Numbered from the stretch's first letter, positions 1 through 12,480 are shown. The stretch: 64,000 nucleotides of DNA from Dryococelus australis (GCA_029891345.1 CM056995.1:218888275-218952274); one strand, 5' to 3'. A program made the numbers and translations. Notes: generated from the sequence alone by a model not told the origin.

Positions 1-257
1 CAGGTACTAGTGCTGTTATTAAATTTTTTTTTTCTTCACTTACTTGTTCTACTTTTTTACAAATACTTTGTAATTCACGAATTAATGGTAGGTATTTTTT
101 CTTGTTTTTTTTTCTTCATATTTTACCTCATGGTTATTTTTATAATTTCTATACTTCTCGATGAGCAATTTCTCTAGATTTACTCCCTCTGAATCCTTCA
201 ACTATATATCATTATTTTACTTATAAATGAGTTATTAAAGCATTAAGAGTTTTGAGA

Positions 258-1500
258 GATAAACTTTTCCCCCAATTGATCAAACTAGCAAAAATTTAAA
301 TGTTTACAATAACAAAATAGAATTTGATATTCCAATAAGAGATGGCCTTTCGTTTCCAAATTACGTTTATATTTTGGAAGAATATCACCTACTAAAAAAC
401 AATGTTGGTGATGGGACAAAATACAAAAAATGAGATAATATTGATGTTTCTTCGAATTTTTTTCCATTTCAGTTTTCTAGAGAAGAAACTTCAAAACGTG
501 GACAGATTATTGAGGCTGTTGATAATCCAGGAATAACTTCGACAATGATGAATAGTATGCTAAGATCACCATGTGAACAAAATTATTTAGAGTCTACTGG
601 TGTTGATAATAAATATAGAGTAAAATCTGTTCGCATTGATACAATTAATGAAATAATGCATCCATTAAGATATTTGTTCAGTTTTATTCGCGATAATAAT
701 GAAGTTTACTGGAAGGGTGGTTATAAAATCACTTTTTCCCGAAATTCGTCTGTTAAGACCTATTTATTCGTTTACGAAACAAAAAATGCAGATGGTGAGG
801 TTGATAAAACTTATTCTGCTTCAGTTAAAATTGTTATTGAAAAATTAGAAATTATGTGGCCTACTGTTCAATATGAAGCTAACACATCAATTGCAATTTA
901 AGAAAAAATACTAAAATTCTTATTGGTTTTAAGAATTGGCAATTTTTAGAAAAACAAGTTGTTGCTGGGACAACTGTTTTTAACTTTGATATAAAAGATC
1001 AGTTTAATAATTTATAATTTGACATGCCTGATTTTGTTATTGTGGGTTTCCAAAATAATAGGAAAAAATCGGACAGAGCAATATGTACATGCTTCAATGC
1101 TTTTGTTAAAAATGGTAGAAAAGAAATTTTTACAAAAGAAAATTGGAATCAAGATATTGAATATGATCTTTGTCTTAAAATATTTCTGGCTTTTAATGAT
1201 TTTAGAAATTAAGAGAAAATAATTAGATACTATATATAGAAATAATGAAATTTATTATAAGCCAACTATAAATTACCATGGCGGTATCAATTATTATTCA
1301 TTTTGGGGGCGAAACCTTTAAATGTTATTAACTGCCTATATAGAAAAATGGCAGTAGTTAAAGATAAAACAAATTAAAAATTACTGTTGATTTTAAAATA
1401 GGTGATGAGGCTGGTACAATTTGCAATGCTGTTTTAATCAGCCAACAAATTTTTACCTATGATTATTTGAAAGAAAATATCACTGAAGATATATAGATTT
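258..1500 (+). pseudogene. Broken virus-like capsid-type gene, left copy
   Basis: Reading frames run in order along the plus strand with frameshifts and stops between them. The first block (about 290-430) has an Asn-Lys-Ile-Glu-Phe-Asp-Ile-Pro strand and a Tyr-Ile-Leu-Glu-Glu-Tyr segment, and ends at a TGA near 433. The central block is an open frame at 545-901 containing FSFIRDNNEVYW and ending near LEIMWPTVQYE. The third block (1024-1212) holds FVIVGFQNNRK, and the last (about 1380-1490) holds EAGTICNAVLISQ. From memory of the family, this order of motifs resembles large uncharacterised proteins abundant in Hydra and arthropod genomes, which I suspect are double-jelly-roll virion proteins. 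The capsid role is inference. A homologous copy lies at 24.6-25.2 kb on the other strand. The sequence runs to the window edge, so the full 5' context is not visible. Confidence 0.55.
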
Positions 1501-1639
1501 TTAATTTTATTACATGGATATTGTAAATGATTTTACAGAAACAAGAAAGTGTTTTGGTATTTTAATACAATTTTTTTAACTCATAGTTAAGTGGTCGCAT
1601 TAGAAAAGCTTAAGAATTTTTAGAAATATAGATGAATTA

Positions 1640-2090
1640 TTTGATCAAATAAGAATTATTATTTTTTAATTAAAATCTTCTCATAGTATCAAATTTTTTA
1701 TATAAGATATATAAGATTTTAATATTATAAATAGGTCAAAATTATAGCTCTTTTATAAGTTTGGGATATTGGATATGAAATTATAAGAAACCTTCATTGA
1801 TAAAGTATTGGACATTTCAAACTTGTTTTAAAAATCGATAAAAATTATTTAAGATCAAATAAATTTCCTGATTTTTAAGATGTAGTTTATGGTTTGAATT
1901 TTTGTGATGGTTGGGGTTATGGAAACAGTAATGGCTATGCTTAAGATTTTTCTTTATTTTTTGACTTTAAAAAATTCACGATTTTTTCATCGAATTTCAG
2001 ATTTTAAGTTTTTAACTTTTTTCTTTACTCTTAGAAAAAATAACCCTATTTAGTGTATGCATTTATTTTTGTAATTTTAGAAGAAATAAC
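1640..2090 (+). pseudogene. Second gene fragment downstream of capsid-like copy
   Basis: This stretch matches, in the same relative order, the minus-strand open frame at 24158-24418. The shared reading includes LWDIGYEI, DKELDIVHFK and DLRSNKF-like segments and a C-terminal CDGWDYG-like motif, but the left copy is riddled with stops. The match ends where both copies reach a gactttaaa motif, with a further short AAATAACCCT stretch after about 70 bases in the left copy. It could be the C-terminal part of the capsid-like protein or a separate small gene behind it. No function is recognised. Confidence 0.4.
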
Positions 2091-2129
2091 CCTAAAAGGT
2101 GGGGTGGTTCAGGATCCCCATTTTACATC

Positions 2130-2305
2130 TACTTTTTACTGTTCCGTTGTAAAATTTATGTTTGAATGTCATGTTGTTTGTTGCAGTTTAAAATTAAAGT
2201 GTGAATGACGTGCTGTTTATTTCACTTAAAAATTGAAGTTTGAATGGCATGTTGTTCGTTTCAGTTTAAAATTAAAATTTGAATGACGTACTGTGTATTA
2301 CAGTT
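2130..2305. repeat. 39-bp minisatellite, first block
   Basis: About four imperfect copies of a ~39-bp unit with the core cagtttaaaattaaagt followed by ttgaatgacgtgctgttt. The array stops abruptly at about 2305 and the same unit resumes at 3597. Confidence 0.8.
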
Positions 2306-3597
2306 GATGCATAGTGGATCCCGGGAAAGGTTGGAATGGGATTTTCTGGAGCGATGATGGTGAGAGGTAGGCGTCGTCATTGTTGATGCTGCTCCTCTTA
2401 ATGTGGGGTTTGCGGGCCGTCCGCCTAGGACCAATCTCCTCGCTGTTAAAGTCGAAGTGTTGACATCCTCCTTGTCGACTGTTGCTCCAGATGAATGTGG
2501 TTTACTAAACGATAGCCTGTCGTTCGGCTATGCACTATTGTTGATCTTGGCAGGAAAAACTCATACTCGTTACAGACGTGTACGTGGGCTGTCAGGGCCA
2601 CCCACACACCCATACAATGCGAAACAAACTCAGAACACTTGCAGATAAAAGAACTTACGTGAAATGAATGAGCGGGTATTGTAAGGGCCGATCCCCTGAC
2701 ATGCATACTGCGACGTTAATTAAATAACATAGTGAAAGTTCACACACACAGTATTTATTATGGTAAAATTACATCCCTTCGATGAGAGCACTTAACATGA
2801 AACAATCCTGGCTATTCTGACCAGACATGCGGTAACACTGCAAATCGTCTTTCGACAATTAAAACTTACATGAAAACTGAAGCTCCCCGGGGCAATGCTA
2901 TTCCACTGGGGAGTGGAGGTTGCTTACCGGGCAGCTAAATGAAAAGAATGTTCCAAATACTTTAGAGTTTATTGCTGTTAATGTCCACATATAAGTTGTT
3001 GAAGGCTGCCCGGCGTGCGCGGGAAAACGCCGAAGCTTAACACATGCCCGCCACCTCCGATCGATGCTTCGCACCAACTGACTCTCCCTCCCGATCTGGG
3101 AGCTCGCTGTAGCTTGCCCTCGCACCGAGACGGGACTAATTTATGACATGACTTCATTATTGACCCTTGCGATATATGAAAAAGTAAATAGACATATTCA
3201 AAACAACACAAATATTCCTGCTATATAAACACTGATGAAATGACATGGACATAACACTCTGCAGAAGATGAAAAATAAATAACATGTTACCTTGCAAACA
3301 CAACAAATAAAACAATACCTGCAAAACAAACCATAAGCATTTAAATCAGCAACAGAATAAAGTCTTTTAATTAAGCCATAGTTTTCAAGTTTGGCTTAAT
3401 TGGCCTTTGCCATCTCCTTCCGCGGCGTCTCGCATTTCCATGGCAACCACTGGCTGCACTTGCACCAGCAAGCACTGCTCTTGCTCTGCACCTGGTCGCT
3501 CCGGCGACACCCGATCCAAGTATAGTGCGTAGCTCCGTTGCAGTGATGCTGCAGTTTATGGCTGGACAAACAGTCTTCAGGGGTGGAGACACACATC
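2306..3597 (-). mobile_element. GC-rich LTR-like segment interrupting the minisatellite
   Basis: A compositionally distinct, CpG-containing segment lies between the two halves of the 39-bp array. Read on the minus strand, 3290-2750 aligns by eye with plus-strand 8085-8600: both carry tgtccatgtcattt-like and TTTAGCTGCC blocks, a GGGGAG block, then a GAGGGATGT-like block. The plus-strand segment at 4080-4350 shares the later blocks. I read it as a solo LTR-like copy in reverse orientation. On the minus strand a polyadenylation-like AATAAA lies at about 2752-2757. Short open frames on both strands here are not convincing genes. Confidence 0.5.
3396..3592 (-). other. Candidate cysteine-rich terminal exon (weak)
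   Basis: The minus strand has an open frame of about 60 codons ending at TAA 3396-3398. It carries cysteines spaced as in a small secreted protein, including a CWCKC cluster and a final PWKC. It is preceded on the minus strand by a pyrimidine-rich tract and AG near 3577, which looks like a splice acceptor, and is followed by an ATTAAA-type signal. The overlapping frame on the same strand is also open, so this could be chance in GC-rich DNA. No family is recognised. Confidence 0.15.
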
Positions 3598-4030
3598 ACA
3601 GTTTAAAATAAATGTTTGAATGGCATGTTGTTCTTTTGAGTTAAAAATTAAAGTTTGAATGGCATGTTTGTTTAAGTTTAAAATTAAAGTTTTACTGACA
3701 TGCTGTCTGTTTCAGTTTAAAATTAGAATGTGACTGAAATGCTGTTTGTTTCAGTTTAAAATTAAAGTTTGAATGATCTGCTTTTTATTTCAGTTTAGAA
3801 TTAAAGTTTGAATGGCATGATGTTTGTTTCAGTTTAAAATTTAAGTTTGAATGGCATGCTGCATGATTCAGTTTAAAATTTATTTTGAATGATATGCTCA
3901 GTGTTTCAGTTTAGAATCAATTAAGGGAGTAGTGACTTTCTGTATGCTTTAATTTACAGGTGCGAGTGAGACTGGGTAGATGTTTGTTGCAATAAAAAAA
4001 GTGTTGTGAATGAAATGCTGTATCTTTCAA
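3597..4030. repeat. 39-bp minisatellite, second block
   Basis: About eight to ten imperfect copies of the same ~39-bp unit seen at 2130-2305 (cagtttaaaattaaag then tttgaatggcatgctgttt), degenerating after about 3920. Confidence 0.85.
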
Positions 4031-4079
4031 TTAAAAGAAAAGTGTACGTGCGAGATGTTTGTTATGTTTACCTCTATAG

Positions 4080-4610
4080 TCTAATTAATCAGGAATAGTT
4101 TTTTATCTGCTGCCCAGACTCTCCACCTCCATTAGGTTTGCATCGCCTAGGGAGGCTTAAGTCGCAAAATTAATTCTTTGTGACCTTCGCGCTTTTAGTA
4201 CAGTGTCACATTACCAGCAGGTTAAACTTGGCAGTAGTGTATTTTGTCTTCAAAGAAGGATGTAAATAAAACCCATTGATATTACATGAGAGTAACATGT
4301 ATCTGTGTCTTTTTTAGGGTAGCCTTCGGTCCCTTAGGGTTGTAGAACCCCACCTTCCACTTAAAGTTTAACATGCTCTCAGGGTACTGTGTCTTCATTA
4401 TTATCAAGTGTTTTGTTCATCATTTACCAGTAATTAAAGGTGTATGGTTCGCCTTAAGAATCCACTGTGCAATATGTATTTCTGATTTATAATTATCTAA
4501 ACAATATTACGTGGAAGGATTCCATCTTTGGTCGTCAGTGCACGACCCTGAGGAAACAGAGCAAGCTCTCCACTTCAGATTGGCATTGTTCCACATGCAA
4601 TGCCTGGCAC
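4080..4610 (+). mobile_element. Likely 5' LTR of Gypsy element A
   Basis: Aligns by eye with 8360-8680. Both have CTAATT, then GGAATAGTTTTT, then GCTGCC, a TTTGCATCgCCTaGGGAGG-like block and a GGATGT block with an AAATAAA near 4265. The right end carries CTGGCACCCTGG at about 4606, also found reverse-complemented near 17690, and this may include a primer-binding site. Divergence between the two ends is high, so the element is old. The boundaries were not proven by a target-site duplication. Confidence 0.45.
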
Positions 4611-5749
4611 CCTGGTATAAGTATAAACTTCATCCAAATTCCCTGGTAACTGAGTTTACCTCTCCTGAAAACCAAGCTAACCCAGTATCATCCCACACGG
4701 CCCCATCAAAATTTTGCCCAACTTAGTGGCATATCCTTCTACTAATGAATCCTACTTTCATTTTGGCGAGCAGGAATTTCCAAAAACCAATTTTCTGAGA
4801 ATTTTCCAAATTTTCAAATGAACAAATTCCCTGCTAAACACTTTTCTGCTTACCCTGACCACTGCCCACAATGACGGAGCAACGAGGACATTTCATCTGT
4901 TCAATTGGAGCCTAGGGACGCCTCCCAGATGTCGGGGAAAGGTACACATGGTCCAGTGGAAAAAGCATGCAGAAATTGGAAAGCTGCCACCATTGCTGCT
5001 AGAAAGGAAAAAGTGCTGGACAGTGGTCATTTTGGAGCATCGTGATGTCAGCAGCATCACATCACCCAGGAGCCGCATAAAAACCAAGGAGTGCACACAC
5101 ACACTTCCCCTTCCACCCATGTCGCATCATGCCACACTGCGAGGATGCGAAGGAGAAGTGGTTCGTTGACCCCTATGCCGTGCCATGCCATGATGAGTAG
5201 GGACTGCTACACAGTGCCTTCACCTGTGCCATGCCGTACCGAGCGCCGTATGCTCCCAACTCTGCTCCCGACTCACACTCCCGTGACCCGCGTCTTCTGT
5301 GTCGTGACCACGTGTATCTGTCGACACACAGTTGATGGCTTGCCGGATGCATGAAAGCGCACCAGCGCTGTTGTGTCCGCAGTGTCTTCATGTAATGCCA
5401 TAGGGCTTGGCTACTAAATGCGAGCCAGGCAATCAGTACTGCCAATGCGAACATAATACCAGATCCCCAAACAACCGCACCGTGGACAACCACATTGTGG
5501 GCAACTGCGATTGCACCATTGAAAGCAGTATCATTTCGGAACAACCACAAATAGAAAATACCATCAACATTAATCAACCTAGCTGGCGTCATAACCTAAC
5601 GTGCACAGGTCAAAGCACATCACTACTGAGTTGATAGTAGTGCAGAACACAATATCACACAGAATGAATAAGTACAAGAAACAAGCAAATTTAAACGGAC
5701 TCATCTTTCAGTGTAAGCAGTGAAGGAGACAGCAGGAAATGCCATAGGC

Positions 5750-6910
5750 AGCAATGTGCAATTGGGATTCATTCATCAATGAACTGCAACGGATAAATAC
5801 ATACAGTCACAGCGAATGTACAGGAAGAACGAAGAAATACGGAAATGCGATGTTTGCGGAACAACCGCCCATGCACAGTTTCAAACAGAATCGAAATGAG
5901 CAACCATGGAGGGAGCACATTTTACATGCAGGGCCAATACGGCCATTCGCAAGGAAGAGCCTGCCACACCACAAGTCAGCAACATGCACGTGGTAGCAGC
6001 CCGGACTTCAGCGCCTGAAACACAGTCAGCATTAATGCCAAACCTACCTATCATGCCTCTCCTGCCAATATCACAGACACCATTAATTCCATCAATGCCA
6101 ACATATTATTCAACTCCCATTTTTACTCTGCACTATCCTGCAATTTTACCGAACATGCCACAGATGTTCCCAACTGCCACAGCAGTCACAGAAATGCCAT
6201 CGAACTTCAGTGAGCCAACAGTCACCGCCAACAGCAAGCCGGAAACGGCAAACCAGCCAACGCCCTCACGTTTCCAGACACTGGCAGTGCACTCAATGAG
6301 CACCCAGCCGCGTTTGTGCAAGATTGCACAACTCATTTACAGTGGTATGGAGTTTCCAAGGATGTGTGGCCTGGTTGCGTGGGCAAACAACTAGAAGGTA
6401 AGGCTCAACAATGGTGGAAGTCCATTAATCACTATGAATTCATGTTGATCGAGTTTCATCACTCATGTCACTGCATATCGAAGGCAAATTTGCATCAATT
6501 CAAGCCCACAGCAAGTTAAAATTGCGGGAGCAACACTGTAGAAACATTAATGGCATTCATAAACCGGAAAACTCACTTGGTTCGCTGGTTCCACCAGGAG
6601 TTACCCGAATGTGAGCTGCTAGAGATTATCGCCGAGACAGCACTACCAGAGTACCGAGCTTCCCTAGTTCCCCTGTTGAACAGATGACTCGAAGAATTAA
6701 TGACAGAAACAATCATTCTCGAGAGAAGCATGAGTCAACCGCATCGCGAAATGGTAGGTGCACAATGGGACCACGGGCCTTGCGAGGATGGGAACGACTG
6801 CAATGGGAATACGGAGGTGAACCATCAAGGACAAAATAGACAGCAATGAGAACTGTAACAGGAAGCCAACAACAGTTGCTATTGCGCATGGAGAAGTAGT
6901 CAAGCAACGA
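5750..6910 (+). pseudogene. Gypsy element A gag remnant
   Basis: Broken plus-strand frames encode a proline-rich N-terminal stretch (5906-6394), then LEGKAQQWWKS (6393-6430), the tryptophan-pair signature common in gag proteins of Gypsy/Metaviridae elements. This is followed by a region resembling the gag helical domain (about 6550-6680). A CQYCKMK pair at about 6975 may be a relic of the nucleocapsid zinc knuckle. Gag would build the retrotransposon particle. Frameshifts and stops divide it into at least four pieces, so it is not functional. Bases 4610-5750 between the LTR-like end and gag hold only short frames. Confidence 0.65.
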
Positions 6911-7184
6911 ATGCGAGTGGTTTTTGTGGTGAGAATCGGTTTGTCAAGTGGGATAAAACACGGCCACCCAGGATGCTGTGCCAGTACTGCAAGATGAAGA
7001 CTACCATTGACACAACATCTGCCCAAACCACCCTCACAACAACAACAGACATTCCAATGCCACTGGCAACCACCAAGGAAACATCCAGTAGGGGTAAAAG
7101 CACTGGACGTTTCGTTTACCATTGCCCCGCAACACAACCCAACTTTGACACTTCAGCAGACTCTGGTAAAGAAGACTAGTAGCA

Positions 7185-7569
7185 ACGGGACGAAATTTAT
7201 AAGGGTCCTGGTTCCAGTAAATAATCTTCCACGTCACACACTGAGAGATAGTGTGGCATCTTATAATCTTTGTCAACGCCAACACGGAATATCATTCAAT
7301 GTGCAAATGGCCAGCATGTAAATTCAGCATAAGGGCAGACTACAGTAACCATCAGGATTAGTAATTTGAGGATGATAACAACTGCAGTTGTAACAGCAGA
7401 GATTAATGAGGACGCAATATTGGGAGTACCATGGCTCATTGGGCAAAACACCATTGTAGAACCCGCTGAGAGACGCATTCATTTTGGAGCTAAGGTAAGG
7501 AGAACGGTATACAATATTAACAATCATGCGGCTGTTTTTGTCATTTTGTATTTTGTTAACATCCACTAG
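7185..7569 (+). pseudogene. Gypsy element A protease remnant
   Basis: Frames at 7007-7321 and 7366-7569 carry VPVNNLPRHTL and then AILGVPWLIGQNTIVEP and RRIHFG. They match closely the minus-strand protease of element B at 22233-22859 (VDDIPCRALVET, VILGIPWLVEQKAVVEP, RLIHFG). The retropepsin active-site triplet expected after the dimer strand is not preserved: this copy reads Asp-Ser-Val. Everything downstream (RT, RNase H, integrase) is missing, so element A is internally deleted. Confidence 0.65.
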
Positions 7570-8084
7570 ATATTAAATACGAAATACCAATTTAAGCACA
7601 TCGCCAACTTTTTATACCGCATAGGGTCATGTGGACATAATGTCAAACAATATCATTCGGAGGGCTGTTTTTATGTTGACACGTGCTCGTTCCCCTCCCA
7701 AGCCCATTTGTCAGGCCGACCACTCCTATACAGCAGAGCATGCACTTCGACTCTACGATTGATCACCATGGTGTAGTGTAGTGTGTGTGCGATATGAGGT
7801 ATGTAAGATCAGCATGGGTAAGCTGGGGCAGTCAGTGTAGTATCTCACATGCTTCTACAGGTCGAATGTCAACAGGTCGAATGTCAACAGACTCCCCCAG
7901 CGGAGTGATACGCAAAGAGTGCCAAAGTTTGTTTTTCACTAATCAATGATTGCAAGGCTTATTGAGCACACAAAGAGACACATGTTTACATGTGTAATAA
8001 AGACAGTGTGCCAAACCCTTAGCTCCCAAAAAATCATCCTATTTGCAGTGTTTCGTCCCAAGTGTATTTTTTTCGCCACCACTT

Positions 8085-8690
8085 GTATTATGTCCACGTC
8101 ATTTCATGTGAATTTTTGCAAGGCTGGTGACAGTTGTTGATGTTTTTATATTTTAATGCAGAGTTGTGTCCATGTAATTAATATTTACAGCAGAAGTGTT
8201 TAAGCACGTGTGCCAGTAGATCCCTCTGCAAAGCATGGGCCCACTCTCGCCCGCCCTCGCGCCCCGGCGGGAAGACAGTCAGCGAGTAGCACCGAGAGGG
8301 GTCGGTCCACGTGCGATACGTCGCGTTTCCCGGACCCGGGTGGCCAGCACTGTTTGCACCAGTCATTTAACTACAAAAGACTAATTTTATCTGGAATAGT
8401 TTTTGTTTAGCTGCCTGGGATACCGCCCCTTGCCGGCCCCAATGTTTTCATCACCTGGGGAGGATAATTTGACAAGCACACTTAATTCATGAGAGATTAA
8501 CAGCATTTGTATCAGCATTTCATTCACTGCAGGTAAAAGTGTGCACCAGTGTAAAGTTATCCCCCAGAGGGATGTGTAATTTGGACATCGATTAAAAGTG
8601 ATGCATGGAACTTATGCGTGCTTTTTAATTCGACTACCACAAGGCGTTTAAGGGTATGGGCCCTCAGAATAACGCTATTTTCCTCCAGTA
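8085..8690 (+). mobile_element. Likely 3' LTR of Gypsy element A
   Basis: Carries the same ordered blocks as 4080-4350 (+) and 3290-2750 (-), including TGTCCACGTCATTTCAT, a GC-rich core at 8215-8345, GGAATAGTTTTTGTTTAGCTGCC and a GAGGGATGT block. The 7600-8085 stretch before it has no recognised coding content. It contains a tandem pair of aggtcgaatgtcaac near 7860-7890. Confidence 0.45.
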
Positions 8691-8746
8691 TTTTATGTCT
8701 TAATTTCCAATGGTAACCTTCATCAATGTGTGCTGCAACATTTTAA

Positions 8747-8848
<102 letters not shown>

Positions 8849-9177
8849 GCTTGTGGTTGGCCCCAACAATTCACAGCGTAGGGAGTCTATAATGTCAACA
8901 ATCATTTTCGCAATAATCCACAAGGTGCTTGAGATGCCCCACAATATACAAGTAAACTTCGACAATGTGGCGGAAATGGTGGCCCGAGTGATTTGCCCGC
9001 ATCACCCTGAGAATACTGAGGATCATAATGCTCTCCCAGAACTTCCACTTTGATGCCACTCTGACATCTGGCGCCTACTGGGTATAAATCTACACATTTC
9101 CTTTCACCTCAAAGTTCACCACTTCCTTTCCAGGTTTGACCCTGTGTCATTCCGTTCCTCAGCATTAACGTTATGTG

Positions 9178-9950
9178 ATTCTAAGTTGTGTGTTTTTAAG
9201 TTATGATTGTTCTAAGTTATGGCTTTATAATTTGCAACTGTTTTAAATTATGATTTTATTAGTTACGACAATTCCAAGAGCCGGTTGCCACAACATTGCT
9301 ACCGATCCTAGATCAAATGATTCTAGATCCAAACTAGGATCCAGTTCGATATTGTTTCCAATGAAAAATTGTTGCACCAACGAAATTTCATTATTCTCTA
9401 TCTCCGATTCGTAGATCTTGGTCCCAAAGTGAGAGTTCGATATTAAGTATGAGACAAATTTTGCTTTTGGTTCATAATATATGTTGTCATGGAAGTAGGC
9501 GTATATTTCAAAATAGATAGAACTAGATGGGCGATATTTTATTTGTTTTAAGTGAATTATTGCTGTGCAAATATTGTTCAAGTACGTATAATGTTGTTTT
9601 AATTTCCCAAGAAAACAATTGAACTCAGTACTGCCTGCTGGTGTATTTTCAAACTACATTTGTCGGATATAACTGGTGATCTGGGATCGAGATTTCGAAC
9701 TGCCAATTTCGGCAATTCGAAATGAACTTAATCTCGATCTACAGTTTAGATTTGAACACGAGTGGTGCAACAGTTTTCGGTGTCGATCCTAGATACGATC
9801 TAAGATCGAGTTTCGAATCACGATGGTGCAACCAGCCCTAAGTTATGCATTTCTAACTTATGACAGTTCTAAGTTATGATAGTTCTAACTTGTGTGAAAT
9901 TTTCAAGAATTATAAGGTATGACTGTTCTAAGTTGTGATTTTCTAATGCC
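9178..9950. repeat. Degenerate TAAGTTATG short tandem array split by a MITE
   Basis: Irregular ~16-20 bp units of the type ttctaagttatgattg occur at 9178-9265, resume at 9838-9950, and one more lies near 10080. The 9277-9839 interval between is a separate element. Confidence 0.7.
9277..9839. mobile_element. MITE with agRGCYGGTTGC terminal inverted repeats
   Basis: The left end reads agagccggttgc and the right end, reverse-complemented, agggctggttgcaccat. Both ends lead into GATCCTAGATC-rich palindromic sequence. The element is about 560 bp. An open frame on the minus strand at 9243-9581 (112 codons) overlaps it and the flank and has no family signature. It sits inside the TAAGTTATG array. 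No clear target-site duplication was found by eye. Confidence 0.65.
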
Positions 9951-10060
9951 CAGTTGCATTATTGTGGTTCGAACCTCGATCCTAGATCGGATGTAAGATT
10001 TTCACAGAAAACAGTTGCACCCTTTTCTAACATCTTTATTGGGTTTAAGACTGACTTAAC
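9951..10060 (+). mobile_element. Short relative of the 9.3-kb MITE
   Basis: Starts tgcccagttgcattattgtgg, then ttcgaacctcgatcctagatc, then cagaaaacagttgcacc. The same order occurs inverted at 16480-16615. It shares the terminal and GATCCTAGATC motifs of the 9277-9839 element and appears to be a shorter subfamily. Confidence 0.55.
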
Positions 10061-10089
10061 AGAATACGTTTGCAGTATTAGCTTATGAC

Positions 10090-12480
10090 TGTTTTGTGTG
10101 GGTCTTGACGGGTCATGTGCATTCTTGGCATTACTTAAAATATCGTTATATTTTAAATGTTAAGTTTTTTACACAATAGAAAACTTTAGCATTTGACTCT
10201 GTTTCCTTTCCTCGAACGAAACCACCAATATACAATATAATTGTAAAGTCAGAGTTTAGACAATTAAACATAAATTTTCTGCGAGCTTCGTAAAAAGTGT
10301 ATCTTGTTATGAAAATAATTTTTATACTAGCCAGGAATACATTTTACTTACCTTAAAAAAAAATGGCTTAAAATTTATATTAAAAGATTATTTCAAAAAC
10401 ATTTGTTTCCTGTATTAAAATATGTCAATTCACTTGTTTCCCCTTCACATTATATTTATTTGCCATTTACTTAATTTCAGACTTACTTTGTTTAATATAC
10501 CGAGATTAAAATCACCCTATCATAAAATAAGGCACTTTCCACATAAACTCAGTTAGATTCTCGGCAAAATAGCTTAATTAAATTTCAACTTTTCGAAATC
10601 GTAAAGTCAAGAGTGCTTGACTTTAGCCTTTGACAGTTCCATTGTGTCATGCTCCATAAGAAACAACATGCTGGAAAGCAAACGTAAAGTAAAATGTTAA
10701 AGTCGTAGATAAATAAGGTGTTTCTAGATCGGTATTTCCAATGTTAATATCTTCGACAGAGGATGCACTGCGATCATAGTGCCTTGTGGCTGGTCATAAA
10801 CTAAAGATCAAGATAGCGGCCAGTAGCGGGGAATTCAAATACAGTTTAATGGCAGGGAATTTGAATTGTATTATTTTAGGTGCATATATATATATATATG
10901 AAAATATACTAAATTGATATTCAATGGAATCCCAGCAGATATGAATATGTATTTGTGCATATAAATAAATTTGTTAAAAGAAATATATTTTTATAAATTA
11001 AGTGAGTATAAAATCACTTTATATATTATTTATGTATATAAATATTTTACATATATATAAATATATTTACATAAAATATGCTTTCATAAAATATATTTAT
11101 TTATATACATAAATACATATTTATCTCTATAGGGATTCCAATGACAGTCATTTTAATTTGACCAACCACAGTTTAATCTCGGTGCATGTGTTTTTATTTA
11201 TTTCCATCCTTTCCTTTTAAGTTTTGTTTTGTTTCATATTTTAAATGGCAGTCACTCATACTTTTATACTGGATTTACATTGGTGCGACTGTAAATTTTG
11301 GTTGCAACAAAGACACTGTGATGCGATGTGACACCAAAAACAATATTTTGATCACTCATGGCTCAAAATGCAAAAATTTTGCAGAGGGCCATATGTGCAT
11401 ATACCAAAATGATTATAAGAGAATAACACAATACAAAACCACATGAATGTTATGTTTTCTAGTTTTGGAAAAAATGGTATAGGCCTTACTCTATCGATGT
11501 AGGATATTATAGCTAGGTTGGCATTCCAACCGGTTTTATTTTTGCCTAGTTATGTTTGTTTGGGTTTTGTTTATTTTATTTTGGTGTAAAAGGTATCTGT
11601 AAGGGAATTTGGGGGGGGGGGGGGCTTTAGTTTTACGTCTTTTGTGAAACTACATTGTTTTGATGTTCTTATGAGTGAAAATTTTACTTCAATGAAAAGA
11701 CAAAATGTGATATATACACCACTGTTCGTATTCGTACAGATGCAGCTATACACACACACTCTGGCCGAAGTTAACCTTACACTCGTTGAATTTACGATAT
11801 AGACAAATAAACAAATAATATTTACAAACTTTAAAAGTGTTGAAAGTGCAGCTTTATTATGCAACATACCTTTTTAATGCATTATTTACAAAACACGCAA
11901 ACTTAACTGTAAAATTCACAACCCTTGAAAAGATGTTTTTCTATGGAAATCCTTACACGTTTACTTCACTAAAGTCACATTTGTTCATCACTAGTTTTAA
12001 ATAATCTATTTGCAGAATCATTCCACAAAATCAACATTGCGCAAATTTCCTGAAAGCAACAAACTTAACCAATTAAATTCGATTTGTCACTTCACTGTGA
12101 ACGGCGGTTACAGTAAGAAAAATGGCAGGAACAAGCAGTTTTTCGAAATGGTAAACACAAGCCAATTAATACTGCCTTTCACTCAAGACAACACACTACA
12201 ATGGTACCTACAACCAACTATGATTAAATAATGCAGAAAAAATAATTTCCAGATAAAATATTCCTACATCACTAACCAGATAATATCTTTGCATATTATT
12301 ACAAATGTTACCAATTAACATTGCCACACGCTCTTCCAGCAAGAAAATACACTCGTTTATTGACGATTGTTGCACCCACGACGTAATTAGAAGTTATTTT
12401 TATTCAGAAAATCTGCAGTGCCTGATATTTATGTTGCATTCTCACAAAATAATTGTCTGCAATTGGATTAAACATGACTT
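10090..12480. other. AT-rich stretch without recognised gene
   Basis: No coding signature was seen. It contains an AT-palindromic block at 10880-11110 (runs of tatata and ataaatata motifs), a run of G at about 11609-11625, and several short frames (11186-11446 +, 11571-11867 -, 12010-12231 +) without family features. A short direct repeat of ggggaattcaaat / agggaatttgaat lies near 10828-10865. Confidence 0.6.

Noticed and set aside
10790..10870. agatagcggccagtagcgggg as a host 5' exon with start codon
   Set aside because: It resembles a common start context but has no ATG at the position, and no frame follows.
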